DNA of 64,000 nt, from NCBI RefSeq assembly GCF_024171565.1, contig NZ_JALJZZ010000002.1:1-64000 (forward strand). Direction: 5' to 3'. The notes beneath the pieces were generated by a model that ran no database searches, had not been told where the DNA came from, and saw only the letters and a list, made by a program, of their open reading frames with translations. This document shows, in pieces, positions 16,178-25,082 of the stretch; within the stretch, counting starts at the first letter, position 1; each line of letters begins with the position of its first letter. Origin of the DNA: Okibacterium sp. HSC-33S16 (GTDB taxonomy: Bacteria; Actinomycetota; Actinomycetes; Actinomycetales; Microbacteriaceae). Made by a program: the position numbers and the translations under genes.

Positions 16178-19100
16178 TGCAGGCGGTAACGTCGGTAGCG
16201 CGGGAGCGAGCGGCGATTGTCCCCGCTTCGCGGGAGGGGGCGCCCTCGACGGGTGTCACAGCGGCGTGGCACGATGAGTCAGTGAGATCCCCGGCGTCGA
16301 GTCCTGCCATGATCGGGCGTGAGTCCGAACTGGCTCGGCTGCGTTCGGTCTTCGCCGCCACCCGCGACGGGCGACCGCAGGGCGTCGTGGTGTCGGGTGA
16401 AGCCGGCATCGGCAAGACTCGCCTACTCGAAGAGTTTCGTGCGTTTGCCTCGACCGAGGCACTCGTGCTGACCGGGCAGTGCGTCGACCTCGGGGCCGTT
16501 GCGGCACCGTACTCCCCGATCCAGGCCGTACTGCGCTCGCTCGTTGCGGCGGTCGGCGCAGACACCGTGCTCGACGCCGGCGGCCCGGGCGGCGAGGCGC
16601 TCGCGGCGCTCGTGCCCGAGCTCGCCGCGCGCACCCCCGACGCTGCCACCGGTCGGCTCAACCGGGTACACGATGCGGTGGCCACGGTGCTCGAAACCGT
16701 GTCGCGGCAGACCCCGCTGGTTGTGCTGATCGAAGACCTGCACTGGGCCGACGAAGGAACCCTCGACCTGCTCCGGTTCCTGCTCCGGGTGCTCGGATCG
16801 GGCCGGATCCTCGTTGTGCTGAGCTTTCGCACCGAGGACGTGTCGCGTGGCCACCCGCTTCGCGCGCTGTTGTCTGAACTCGACCGCAGCCGCAGCGTAA
16901 CGCGGGTCGAGCTGGCGCGGCTGACCCGTGACGATGTCCGTCGACAGGTGACTCAGATCCTCGGCGCTGAACCCGATGAGGAGGCGTTCGACCGTGTGCA
17001 CGCCCGCAGCGAGGGTGTCCCCTTTTTCGTGGAGGAGCTCGTCGGCTTTGACGCCTCCGGCGAAGGCGAGCTGCCGTGGACACTTCGTGAGTTACTGCTC
17101 GCCCGGTATGAGCGGTTGAGCGACGAGGCCCAGCACCTGCTGCGACTGATCTCGGCTGGCGGTGTTCGCGTCGACCATACGCTGCTCTCGTCCGTGTTTC
17201 CGGGTGACGCCGATCAGCTGGATTCCGCAGCGCGCGAGGCCGTTCTCGCGCACATTCTCGTGGCGGACGAGCGGAGCTACGCGTTCCGGCACGCGCTGGT
17301 TCGCGAGGCGATCCACAGTGACCTGCTTCCCGGTGAGCGAGCCAGGTTCCACACCCGATTCGCCGAAGCACTAGAGGCCATCTCGGCCGAACACCGGGTC
17401 GCCGCCGAGGTGTCGTATCACTGGATGGCGGCCCACGACGCGGCTCGCGCCTTCCCCGCGTCGCTCGCTGCGATGAGCGAAGCACGGGCCAGCTACGCCT
17501 ATGGAACGGCCGCCCAAATGGGTGAACGGGCGCTGGAGTTGTGGGACTCGGTGCCGAACGCGGAAACGGTTGCGGAACGCAAGAAAATCGACTTGCTGGC
17601 GCAAACAGCATCCGCTCTCCGCAATGCCGGTGAGGGCGAACGTTCCCTCGCCATGATCAATCTGGCGCTCGACGAATGCCCACGCGATGAGGCGTTGCGT
17701 TACGCCCGACTTCTGCGTGACAAGGCGCTCTACCTCGGCAATGTCGGAAAACCCGGGTCGATTCCACTGCTGCGCCAGGCGCTGGAACTGGTCCCGCCCG
17801 GTGCCGAGGGATACGCCGGCACCTCCGGCCTCGCCGGCACGACGATGAGCGCAGGCGAACTACGATCGGGGCTGCTCACGGCGCTCGCCAGTCGGCTGAT
17901 GCTCAACGCTCACTTCGATGAAGCCATCATCACCGGAAAACAGGCGCTCGCCGAGGCGCACAGGGCTGGCTCCGACCGTCACGCGTCGATCGCCTCGAAC
18001 GTGCTCGGCTCAAGCGAGATCAGCTCGGGTCTCATCGCCGAAGGACGCGCGCACCTCAACGACGCCCTGGTCCTCTCCGAAACCGACACGAGCGCGCGAC
18101 TGCGATACCGGGTCAACGCTTCAGACGCCGAGTTCCTGCTCGGCCACTCGGGCGAGGCGCTCTGTATCGCCGAGCTGGGCATTGAGCGTGCTCGCGAACT
18201 GGGCGTCGAGCGCAGTTCGGGCATCATCCTGAAGTCCAACGCCGTGGATCCGCTCATCGCCCTGGGCCAGTGGGACCGCGCCGACGCGTTCATCGACAGC
18301 GCGATCCGACTGCTCCCATCGCCCACCTTCAACGCCTATCTCAATCGGGCCCGAATCTTCCTGCTGACCTGGCGAGGAGAAACGGATGCCGCTTTCCGCC
18401 TCTATCGCAGCGTGCGGACGTCTTTGCGCGAACTCGGTGAGGTCGAAATGCAGGTCAAGCTCGGCGCGCCGCGCGTGGCAGCCGAGTTGCTTCTCGCGCA
18501 AAACGCTCCGGACGAGGCGTGGGACGAGGTGTCGATACTCTTTGAGTCCGACCACCGTGCGGTCCCCGGGTACGAGCTCCCGTTACTCGCCGTCGCCGCA
18601 CGGACGCTCGCCGCGCTTCGACGCGCGGCCACGCCGCCGACCGCCGACAATGCGGAGGCCAGGATTCGGGCACTGCTCCAATCGGTCAGCTGGTGGCCGA
18701 CCGCCGACCTGTGGACGGCGATCGTCGACGCTGAGTTGTCGGGCGGAACAGGAACCGGAAACGACCCAGACGCGTGGCAGCGCGTCGTCGACCGTGTGGC
18801 GACCGACCCGGCCAGCCAGGCACACCTGCCCGCATACGCGGCGCTTCGGCAGGCGCAGGCGCTCGTCGAAACGGGCGACAGGACGGCTGCCGCGCCGCCT
18901 CTTCGCGATGCCTGGCACCGGGCCGAGGCTCTCGGCGCCGGTCTCGTGTCGAGGCAGGCGCGCGAAGTCGCAGATCGTGCCGGACTCTCCCTGACCCCCG
19001 GACGGCGATCAGCGGATGCCACGGACCTCACGGCGCGAGAGCGGCAGGTCCTTGACCTCCTCGGGCAAGGGCTCAGCAATCGGCAAATCGGCGAACGGCT

Positions 19101-19206
19101 CTTCATCAGCGCCAAGACAGCGAGCGTGCACGTGTCGGCGATCCTGCGCAAGCTCGGGGCCTCCAGCCGCACCGAGGCCGTGTTCCTCGCCCGAGAACCG
19201 GTCTGA
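16174..19206 (+). CDS. LAL-type LuxR family transcriptional regulator
   Basis: 1010-aa large ATP-binding regulator of the LuxR family (MalT-like architecture). The AAA/STAND ATPase has Walker A GEAGIGKT (residues 75-82) and Walker B VVLIEDLHWADE (about 184). A long helical TPR-like middle region follows. The C-terminal LuxR helix-turn-helix reads LTARERQVLDLLGQGLSNRQIGERL and then KTASVHVSAILRKLG. Such proteins usually switch on catabolic or secondary-metabolite genes on binding an effector. It lies 185 bp upstream of a sugar importer, so control of that operon is plausible but not shown. The start is uncertain: GTG 16174 overlaps the previous stop; GTG 16282 is an alternative. Confidence 0.9.
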   Translation: MMQAVTSVARERAAIVPASREGAPSTGVTAAWHDESVRSPASSPAMIGRESELARLRSVFAATRDGRPQGVVVSGEAGIGKTRLLEEFRAFASTEALVLTGQCVDLGAVAAPYSPIQAVLRSLVAAVGADTVLDAGGPGGEALAALVPELAARTPDAATGRLNRVHDAVATVLETVSRQTPLVVLIEDLHWADEGTLDLLRFLLRVLGSGRILVVLSFRTEDVSRGHPLRALLSELDRSRSVTRVELARLTRDDVRRQVTQILGAEPDEEAFDRVHARSEGVPFFVEELVGFDASGEGELPWTLRELLLARYERLSDEAQHLLRLISAGGVRVDHTLLSSVFPGDADQLDSAAREAVLAHILVADERSYAFRHALVREAIHSDLLPGERARFHTRFAEALEAISAEHRVAAEVSYHWMAAHDAARAFPASLAAMSEARASYAYGTAAQMGERALELWDSVPNAETVAERKKIDLLAQTASALRNAGEGERSLAMINLALDECPRDEALRYARLLRDKALYLGNVGKPGSIPLLRQALELVPPGAEGYAGTSGLAGTTMSAGELRSGLLTALASRLMLNAHFDEAIITGKQALAEAHRAGSDRHASIASNVLGSSEISSGLIAEGRAHLNDALVLSETDTSARLRYRVNASDAEFLLGHSGEALCIAELGIERARELGVERSSGIILKSNAVDPLIALGQWDRADAFIDSAIRLLPSPTFNAYLNRARIFLLTWRGETDAAFRLYRSVRTSLRELGEVEMQVKLGAPRVAAELLLAQNAPDEAWDEVSILFESDHRAVPGYELPLLAVAARTLAALRRAATPPTADNAEARIRALLQSVSWWPTADLWTAIVDAELSGGTGTGNDPDAWQRVVDRVATDPASQAHLPAYAALRQAQALVETGDRTAAAPPLRDAWHRAEALGAGLVSRQAREVADRAGLSLTPGRRSADATDLTARERQVLDLLGQGLSNRQIGERLFISAKTASVHVSAILRKLGASSRTEAVFLAREPV

Positions 19207-19243
19207 CCCAGTAATTATCGGCATGATAGTCCGATTCTTCTCC

Positions 19244-19284
19244 TTCTAGAAGCGGTTGCCGACTTCTCTTAGCGCTTCTAGAGT
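19244..19284 (+). promoter_or_regulatory. Promoter with paired LacI-type operators for the sugar importer
   Basis: TTGCCG (19256-19261) and TAGAGT (19279-19284), 17 bp apart, form a fair sigma-70-like promoter. A 10-bp inverted repeat, TCTAGAAGCG (19245-19254) and CGCTTCTAGA (19273-19282), brackets it. The right arm also contains the central CTTAGCGCTTCT element typical of LacI-family operators. A repressor dimer or tetramer bound here would cover the -10 box. No lacI-type gene is seen in the window. Confidence 0.6.
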
Positions 19285-19310
19285 CCGGTTGTGGCAATGG
19301 TGCCACGCTC

Positions 19311-19327
19311 TTCAGCACTGTGCTGAA
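19311..19327 (+). promoter_or_regulatory. 17-bp perfect palindrome in the importer leader
   Basis: TTCAGCACTGTGCTGAA is a perfect palindrome around a central T, about 20 bp downstream of the expected transcription start and 63 bp before the permease start. It could be a second operator or a hairpin in the mRNA leader. A smaller inverted repeat (GTGGCA/TGCCAC, 19291-19306) lies just upstream. Confidence 0.5.
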
Positions 19328-19390
19328 CCTGACAAAGGGGACACGCATGGAACACAGAACATCTCGGGCTTCCCGGGTCGAGGAGGCACC

Positions 19391-20377
19391 GTGACCAGTG
19401 TGCTCGGCCGCACCGACGGCAGCGCAACACCATCCAACACGCGACGGACATTGAATCGCCGTCGCGCACCCAAGCGCACCTACAACCGCCGAGAGGCAAT
19501 TGCCGGGTACCTCTTCATCGGGCCCTGGGTAATCGGGTTCCTCATCTTCACCCTCGGCGCGATGATCTACAGCCTCGTCATCTCTTTCAGCGACTACAAC
19601 CTCGCCACGAACTCGGCAACGCCGGTCGGTTTCGCGAACTATGCCCAATTGTTCGAGGATCCGAAGGTGGGCCTTGCCCTCGGAAACACGCTCGTGTACG
19701 CGCTCATGGCCGTGCCGCTCGAGATTGCGTTTGCCCTGTTCCTCGCCTTGCTGCTCGCTCGGGTCGGAAAGGGCGCTGGCGTTTTTCGCACCATCTATTA
19801 CCTGCCAAAAATGACGCCGACGGTGGCGACAGCATCCGTTTTCCTGCTTCTGCTTAATGGAAATTCGGGTGCCATCAATAAGGGCCTTGCCGTGATTGGC
19901 ATCGAGGGGCCGCAGTGGCTCGTCGACCCGGCCTGGGTGAAGCCGTCGATCGTGTTGATGACCCTGTGGACGGTCAGCGGCACGATGGTCATTTTTCTCG
20001 CGGCGCTCAAGAACGTGCCGCGTGACCTCTACGAAGTGGCGTCACTCGACGGCGCCGGCCCGGTGCGGCAGTTCTTCTCCATCACGGTCCCGATGATTTC
20101 GGGCGCGATCTTCTTCAACGTGATCGTGCTCACCATCGCAGCGTTCCAGGTGTTCGACCAGGCCTATCTCCTGTTCTGGCGGGACCAATCCAATGCGTCG
20201 CCCGAATCATCACTGTTCTACGCGGTGTACCTGTTCCAGCAGGCGTTCCGTCAGTTCGATTTCGGGTTTGCGGCAGCGATGGCGTGGCTCCTCTTCATGA
20301 TCATCATGATCATCACCTTCATCCAGATGAAGTTCGGGAACCGATTTGTGTACTACGAGGGAGATGACAACCGATGA
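19391..20377 (+). CDS. Sugar ABC transporter permease (MalF/UgpA type)
   Basis: 328-aa permease of the CUT1 family of carbohydrate importers. There are six hydrophobic segments, the first in AIAGYLFIGPWVIGFLIFTLGAMIYSLVIS. The EAA loop that contacts the ATPase reads YEVASLDGAGPVRQFFSITVPMI. The start is the GTG at 19391, preceded by AGGAGG; the frame is open further upstream, but that part includes the operator region. The stop overlaps the next permease start by 4 bp (ATGA). Confidence 0.93.
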   Translation: MTSVLGRTDGSATPSNTRRTLNRRRAPKRTYNRREAIAGYLFIGPWVIGFLIFTLGAMIYSLVISFSDYNLATNSATPVGFANYAQLFEDPKVGLALGNTLVYALMAVPLEIAFALFLALLLARVGKGAGVFRTIYYLPKMTPTVATASVFLLLLNGNSGAINKGLAVIGIEGPQWLVDPAWVKPSIVLMTLWTVSGTMVIFLAALKNVPRDLYEVASLDGAGPVRQFFSITVPMISGAIFFNVIVLTIAAFQVFDQAYLLFWRDQSNASPESSLFYAVYLFQQAFRQFDFGFAAAMAWLLFMIIMIITFIQMKFGNRFVYYEGDDNR

Positions 20378-21327
20378 GCGTCACCCAGTCATCACCGGAT
20401 GCCGTAAGACTGGCCGGCCAGGCCATCGGCGAGAACACCGTCGCGTCCGGGAAGAAGATTCCGAAGGTGGACCGGTGGCACAAACCGAAGACCATCCTGG
20501 GCAAGGTCGTCCTCTGGATTGCGCTCATCGGATTCTCCCTGTTGTTCCTCTACCCGTTCGTCTGGTTGCTTGCGGCAAGCCTGAAGCCGCGCGGGCAGGT
20601 TTTCGACAACGCGCTCATTCCGAAGACCTGGGTGCCCGAGAACTACGTCGAGGTGTGGAATCAGCTTCCGCTGATCAGCTGGATGTTCAACAGCGTCTCG
20701 ATCGCGCTTCTCGCCGCACTCGCCGTCGCTCTCTCCAGCTCGGTCGTCGCGTTCGGTTTCGCCTACTTCAAGTTCCCGGCCCGCAACCTGCTGTTTGGAT
20801 TGGTTCTTGCGACCATGATGCTGCCGGGCGCTGTGACAATGATTCCGCAGTACCTCATTTGGAAGGAATTGGGGCTGATCGGAACGTGGGTGCCGCTGTG
20901 GGGTGCGAACCTCTTCGGTTCGGCGTTCTACATCTTCCTGCAGCGACAGTTCTTCCTGGGTCTCCCGCGGGAGCTGTTCGAGGCCGCCCGAATCGACGGC
21001 TGCAGTTACTGGGGTCTCTTCCGGCGCATCGCCATGCCGCTGTCGATCCCCTCGTTCATCATCGTGTTCGTCTTCGAGTTCCAGGCGAGCTGGAACAACC
21101 TGCAGGCGTCGTTGATCTATCTCAACGCCGGTTCGGTCGAGGGTTTCACTGCGCCGCTCGGTATTGCCTATGCCATGACCAAATACAGCCCGACCGCAGG
21201 TGGGCAGGGTGACTATCAGTACGTCATGGTCGCGTCGCTCATCGTCACCATTCCCATGCTGCTGATCTTCGCCTTCGGACAGCGGTACTTCATTGAAGGT
21301 GTCGCCACCCAGGGTCGGAAAGGCTAG
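20374..21327 (+). CDS. Carbohydrate ABC transporter permease (MalG/UgpE type)
   Basis: 317-aa second CUT1 permease. The EAA motif is FEAARIDGCSYWGLFRRIAMPLSIPS, and six membrane segments are visible. It pairs with the permease encoded directly upstream to form the channel. An N-terminal hydrophilic extension of about 45 residues precedes the first helix, somewhat longer than usual. No ATP-binding subunit gene is nearby, so the importer probably uses a shared MsiK-like ATPase encoded elsewhere. Confidence 0.93.
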   Translation: MSVTQSSPDAVRLAGQAIGENTVASGKKIPKVDRWHKPKTILGKVVLWIALIGFSLLFLYPFVWLLAASLKPRGQVFDNALIPKTWVPENYVEVWNQLPLISWMFNSVSIALLAALAVALSSSVVAFGFAYFKFPARNLLFGLVLATMMLPGAVTMIPQYLIWKELGLIGTWVPLWGANLFGSAFYIFLQRQFFLGLPRELFEAARIDGCSYWGLFRRIAMPLSIPSFIIVFVFEFQASWNNLQASLIYLNAGSVEGFTAPLGIAYAMTKYSPTAGGQGDYQYVMVASLIVTIPMLLIFAFGQRYFIEGVATQGRKG

Positions 21328-21348
21328 GGCGCGGTCGATCCACAACGC

Positions 21349-21387
21349 GAAGAACGGGCAGCTCCGGAAAGGAGTTGCCCGTTCTTC
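21349..21387. terminator. Bidirectional terminator between convergent importer genes
   Basis: A 17-bp stem (arms GAAGAACGGGCAGCTCC and GGAGTTGCCCGTTCTTC, one G-U pair) with a 5-base loop. Each arm ends in a short C/T-rich or A/G-rich stretch. It separates the permease genes from the convergent binding-protein gene. Confidence 0.85.
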
Positions 21388-21410
21388 TCTGGTGCCGGGT
21401 GGGGTGAGGG

Positions 21411-22775
21411 TTACTTCACGACCTTGTCGTAGGCCCGCATCGCGGCTTTCTGGGCGTCTGCCAGTGCCTCCTCGGAGGTCTTGTCACCGAGGAGCGCGGA
21501 GGTCACTGCGTTCTTGAGTTCGGTCTGGATCTCCTGGCCAGCAGCGGAGGCACCGTAGGACTCGCCTTCACCGACGACGTCGTAGAACGTCGCGATCGTC
21601 TGGTCGAATCCGGCGTTTCCGCTTTCCGTCACGAACTTGTCGCGAATTGCCTGATCAGCCTTCGGCGAGCCGGTGAAGAGTCCGGTGTTGATGGCTCCCG
21701 GCTTCTCGGCAATGGTCTTCGCGCGAGCCTCTCCAGCAGCCATCCAGGCGTCTTGAGAGGTCAGTTCGAGTGCCCACGCACAAGCGGCATCCGCATTCTT
21801 CGCTCCGGCAGGAATGACGAATGACTGTCCGCTCGCGACAGTGAATGGTTCACCGTCGACGTTCCGGAACGGAACCGCTTCGATCTGGATCTGGTCGACG
21901 TATGGGCTCAGCACGTTGACGTACCACTGAGCGTTGACCTGGGCTCCAACCTGGTCTGCCACGTACGGGTTAGCGTCACCGAAGACATCGAATGAATCGG
22001 TGAAGCTCTTGTACTTGGCGTATCCGCCCTGCGCGTCGAACAGTTGCTTGAGGAAGTCGAGCGCCTTCGCGTTCTCTGGTGAGTCGAGCGCCGGAACACC
22101 GTCGTCGTCCATGAGCTCGCCGTCAAACCCGAGCATCCACAGCCCGGCTTGGTTCACACCGACCGAGTCGAAGCCGATGACGCTGGGGTTTCCCCCGGAT
22201 TCCTTGTACATCTTGCCAATGGCGTCGAGGAGGACATCAGGTTTCGAGGTGTCAATCTGATCGGATGTCACTCCGGCCGCATCCATCACGCGCTTGTTGA
22301 GGATGATGGCGGGCGGCTGGTAGAACTGCGGCACTCCCCACACTTTGTCGTCCCACTCGACGTCATCGATGACCGACTCGTAATACTGGTCGTCGGGTTC
22401 GACGCTGTGGGCCGCGAAGCATTCGTCGAGAGGCTGGATGAGGCCCTGTGCCGCGTACGTGCCGACGAACTGGCGATCCATCTGGACAATGTCGGGAACG
22501 TTGCCACTGGCGACGCGCGTCGTGAACTTCTGTGCGTCAAACGCTGTTTGGTCAATTTTGATGTCGACATCGCTGAGTTGTTTCTCGGCGTAGTCGAGCC
22601 GCGACGTACCGACGTCATCTGCGTTGTCGAAGCCCCAGGCGGACAGAGCGCCCGATGGGCTGTCCGTGAACGATGTCTTGGCGGTGTTGCCTCCGCCTCC
22701 GCCGCCACACCCCGTCAGAATGAGTACGGATGCCGTCACGGTTACGGCGATCATCCCCTTGTGCCCCTGAACCAT
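21411..22775 (-). CDS. Extracellular sugar-binding lipoprotein of an ABC importer
   Basis: 454-aa solute-binding protein (family 1-type). The signal peptide ends with lipobox LTGC, followed by a poly-Gly stretch GCGGGGGG, so it is lipid-anchored on the outer side of the membrane. Sequence such as NVPDIVQMDRQFVGTYAAQGLIQPLDE and ADAACAWALELTSQDAWMA is typical of CUT1 binding proteins. It is transcribed towards the permease genes, an unusual arrangement since these three are normally in one operon. The start is ATG 22775, with AAAGGGA upstream. The ligand cannot be deduced. Confidence 0.92.
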   Translation of the reverse strand: MVQGHKGMIAVTVTASVLILTGCGGGGGGNTAKTSFTDSPSGALSAWGFDNADDVGTSRLDYAEKQLSDVDIKIDQTAFDAQKFTTRVASGNVPDIVQMDRQFVGTYAAQGLIQPLDECFAAHSVEPDDQYYESVIDDVEWDDKVWGVPQFYQPPAIILNKRVMDAAGVTSDQIDTSKPDVLLDAIGKMYKESGGNPSVIGFDSVGVNQAGLWMLGFDGELMDDDGVPALDSPENAKALDFLKQLFDAQGGYAKYKSFTDSFDVFGDANPYVADQVGAQVNAQWYVNVLSPYVDQIQIEAVPFRNVDGEPFTVASGQSFVIPAGAKNADAACAWALELTSQDAWMAAGEARAKTIAEKPGAINTGLFTGSPKADQAIRDKFVTESGNAGFDQTIATFYDVVGEGESYGASAAGQEIQTELKNAVTSALLGDKTSEEALADAQKAAMRAYDKVVK

Positions 22776-22985
22776 GTGTTGTCCCTTTCCTGAACCACGA
22801 GACTGGCGTCGTCGCCGGCCTCCGCGCACACAAACGTCGCTGTGAAGCCGAAGCTATCGATCCTGCGGAACACCGGCAAGGGGTTGCGGATCCGCACGAT
22901 ACCGGGTTCGTTTCTCCCTCACGGGGCGTCGGAGGTACATCAGAAACCGGTCAGAGGCAGCACGCGCAGACCGAGACGACACCGA

Positions 22986-23429
22986 TCAGTTGGCGGTCGC
23001 ACCGCCCTCGACGAGGTAAGCCAGGCGCTGAAGCGTCTCAACATTGCGAGCGTGCAGCATCACCCGCCGCAGGGGCTCGGGAATGAATCGCCCGGGCCCG
23101 CTGACCGCGTCTTCGCCGATGCGAACCACACAGCTGTCGCCGCGAGGCTTGACGTCGAGGGTCACATGCGCCTCACCGACAGGCCAACCGCGCGCCTTCA
23201 CCTTCATGTGTCGAGGCGGGTCCCACTCGAGCACCGAGGTGGAGTCGTTGATGAGGAAGGGCCACACTCCGAAAGAGTGAAACAGTCGAGCACCCGGTTC
23301 GGGCCACGCCTCATCGACATCGCGCATTCGCGAGGCTCCCACCACCCAGCTCGGGTAAAGCCAGCCGTTCGCCAGCACCTCAAAGACCCGCTCGGGGCTC
23401 GAGTGGATGAGTCGGTAGTTGACGCTCAT
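22986..23429 (-). CDS. SRPBCC (START-like) family protein
   Basis: 147-aa polyketide-cyclase/SRPBCC-fold protein: YRLIHSSPERVFEVLANGWLYPSWVVGASRMRDVDE, followed by beta strands and the C-terminal helix. Such proteins bind lipids, polyketides or other hydrophobic ligands in a helix-grip pocket. Start at ATG 23429, which overlaps the stop of the upstream FAD oxidoreductase (ATGA), so the two are translated together. That suggests a common hydrophobic substrate. Confidence 0.85.
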   Translation of the reverse strand: MSVNYRLIHSSPERVFEVLANGWLYPSWVVGASRMRDVDEAWPEPGARLFHSFGVWPFLINDSTSVLEWDPPRHMKVKARGWPVGEAHVTLDVKPRGDSCVVRIGEDAVSGPGRFIPEPLRRVMLHARNVETLQRLAYLVEGGATAN

Positions 23430-24904
23430 GACGACCTTCCAGTGAATTGTTCGGGGGACGGTGACAGGGAGGGTGGTGTGGTGACACCGAAGTGGTCGCG
23501 CAGTGCGAGCAGCGCGGCGTTCCAACCGGGCATCCCGTGCACGCCCGGACCTGGCGGTGTCGACGAGGAGCACAGGTACAGCCCATCCAGCGGCGTGCGC
23601 CACGGGTTGAGTGACAGCGTCGGGCGCGCGGCGAGTTGCCAGGTATTAACGTCTCCCGCCGAGATGTCACCGCCGATGTAGTTCGGGTTGTACTCCTCGT
23701 ACTCAACCGCCGACCGATGGGAGGAAGCGAGGATGAGGTCGCGGAAACCCGGGGCGAATCGCTCGATCTGCCGGGTGATTGCCTCGGTACGATCCTCGGT
23801 CGACCCCCTCGGCACGTGGGTGTACGCCCACAGCGTGTGCTTTCCTTCGGGCGCGCGGGTTGGGTCGAACATGCTCGGCTGCGACACCAGAACGTAGGGG
23901 TTTGACGGATGCTGTCCGCGCGCGACATCGTGTTCCGCACGTGCGATCTCAGCGCGGGTTCCGCCCAGGTGCAGTGTTCCGGCCTCGTGCAGCGCCTCAT
24001 TCGTCCAGGGCACCGGGCCCGACAACGCGAAGTCCACTTTGGCCACGGCATTGCCGTATCGGAACCGTCCCAGCCGTCGGGCATAGCCCGCCGGGAGCCG
24101 GTTTCCGGCGATCTTCACCAGCCCGCGGGCGCTCGTGTCGAGCAAAACCGCTCTCGTTGGCGGGAGTTCGCGCAAGTGAGTGATTTCGGTACCGGTGATG
24201 ATCTCGCCGCCGTTGGCGATGACATCCGCTGCCATCGCATTGACGATCGACTGGCTGCCGCCGATCGGAACCGGCCAGCCGCCGGCGTGGGCGAGAGTGG
24301 CGAGAACCAGGCCAGCCGCGGCCGGGCCGAAACCGGGAAGCGGGCGAATGGCGTGTGCCAGCACCCCGGTGAGCAGCGCCGGGGCAACATCGTCGTGCCA
24401 CCGGGCGTTCCAGAACGGGCTGCCCTGTTCGAGGGCGCGTAACCCGAAGCGCGCCATGGTGATCGGATGCTCCGGCACGCGGAGCAGGCTGGTCGCGACG
24501 AATCCGGCGACCGAGTGGGCGTGAGAGACGAGCGGCTCAAACAGTTGTCGCCAGGCCGCTCCATCCCGGCCAAGTTCGTCGACCGTTCGATCCAGCGAAT
24601 GCCAGGCGAGCCCCGCACGACCACTGTCGAGCGGCTGGGCGTATGAGATCTCGGGGAAGGCAAATGGGATGCGATCGGTCAAGCCAAACCGGGAGAAGAA
24701 ATCGGAGGCAAGAGCCATCGGGTGAACGGCCGAACAGATGTCGTGCCGAAAGCCGGGCAGAGTCACCTCGGAGGTGCGGGAGCCGCCGCCGATGGTGTCG
24801 CCGCGTTCGTAGACCCGAACGGCCACCCCGGCTCGAGCCAGCGTGACGGCGGCAGCGAGCCCGTTCGGACCGGCTCCGACGACGATTGCTTCAGGCTCTG
24901 GCAT
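23426..24904 (-). CDS. FAD-dependent phytoene desaturase-like oxidoreductase
   Basis: 492-aa flavoprotein of the CrtI/phytoene desaturase superfamily. The N-terminal dinucleotide-binding motif is VVGAGPNGLAAAVTLARAGVAVRVYERGDTIGGGSRT, and the C-terminal FAD-binding region is DGLYLCSSSTPPGPGVHGMPGWNAALLAL. Related actinobacterial proteins are annotated only as NAD(P)/FAD-dependent oxidoreductases and are not true carotenoid enzymes. No crt genes are nearby, so a carotenoid role is not supported. CGGAGA lies before the ATG. Co-translated with the SRPBCC gene. Confidence 0.87.
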   Translation of the reverse strand: MPEPEAIVVGAGPNGLAAAVTLARAGVAVRVYERGDTIGGGSRTSEVTLPGFRHDICSAVHPMALASDFFSRFGLTDRIPFAFPEISYAQPLDSGRAGLAWHSLDRTVDELGRDGAAWRQLFEPLVSHAHSVAGFVATSLLRVPEHPITMARFGLRALEQGSPFWNARWHDDVAPALLTGVLAHAIRPLPGFGPAAAGLVLATLAHAGGWPVPIGGSQSIVNAMAADVIANGGEIITGTEITHLRELPPTRAVLLDTSARGLVKIAGNRLPAGYARRLGRFRYGNAVAKVDFALSGPVPWTNEALHEAGTLHLGGTRAEIARAEHDVARGQHPSNPYVLVSQPSMFDPTRAPEGKHTLWAYTHVPRGSTEDRTEAITRQIERFAPGFRDLILASSHRSAVEYEEYNPNYIGGDISAGDVNTWQLAARPTLSLNPWRTPLDGLYLCSSSTPPGPGVHGMPGWNAALLALRDHFGVTTPPSLSPSPEQFTGRSS

Positions 24905-25027
24905 TCTCCGCAGTATGCCAGTGGGGAGTATTCGGTGCGACCCCTTGACGAGCGTTTTTGATGGATTGTCAGATGGACAGATGTCGTGCGGCGTTCACCT
25001 CGCATTCAAGATCGTCTGGTGAAATGG

Positions 25028-25041
25028 CCGTACACGTACGG
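25028..25041. promoter_or_regulatory. Inverted repeat upstream of the phosphodiesterase gene
   Basis: CCGTAC-AC-GTACGG, a 6-bp inverted repeat with 2-bp centre, 41 bp before the start codon. A third copy of the half site (GGTACGG) follows directly. It could be an operator; no regulator gene is adjacent. Confidence 0.35.
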
Positions 25042-25082
25042 TGGTACGGACTCGCACCACTGCCCAACCGATTGGACGGAAC

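Noticed and set aside
16282-19206. Shorter version of the LAL regulator starting at GTG 16282
   Set aside because: It is possible, but it has no ribosome site, while the upstream start overlaps the previous stop; the longer form was kept with the doubt noted.
22776-22985. Possible promoter TTGCCG-N17-TAGCTT for the binding-protein gene on the minus strand
   Set aside because: The -10 and -35 are both weak matches and no operator accompanies them; not enough to call a feature.
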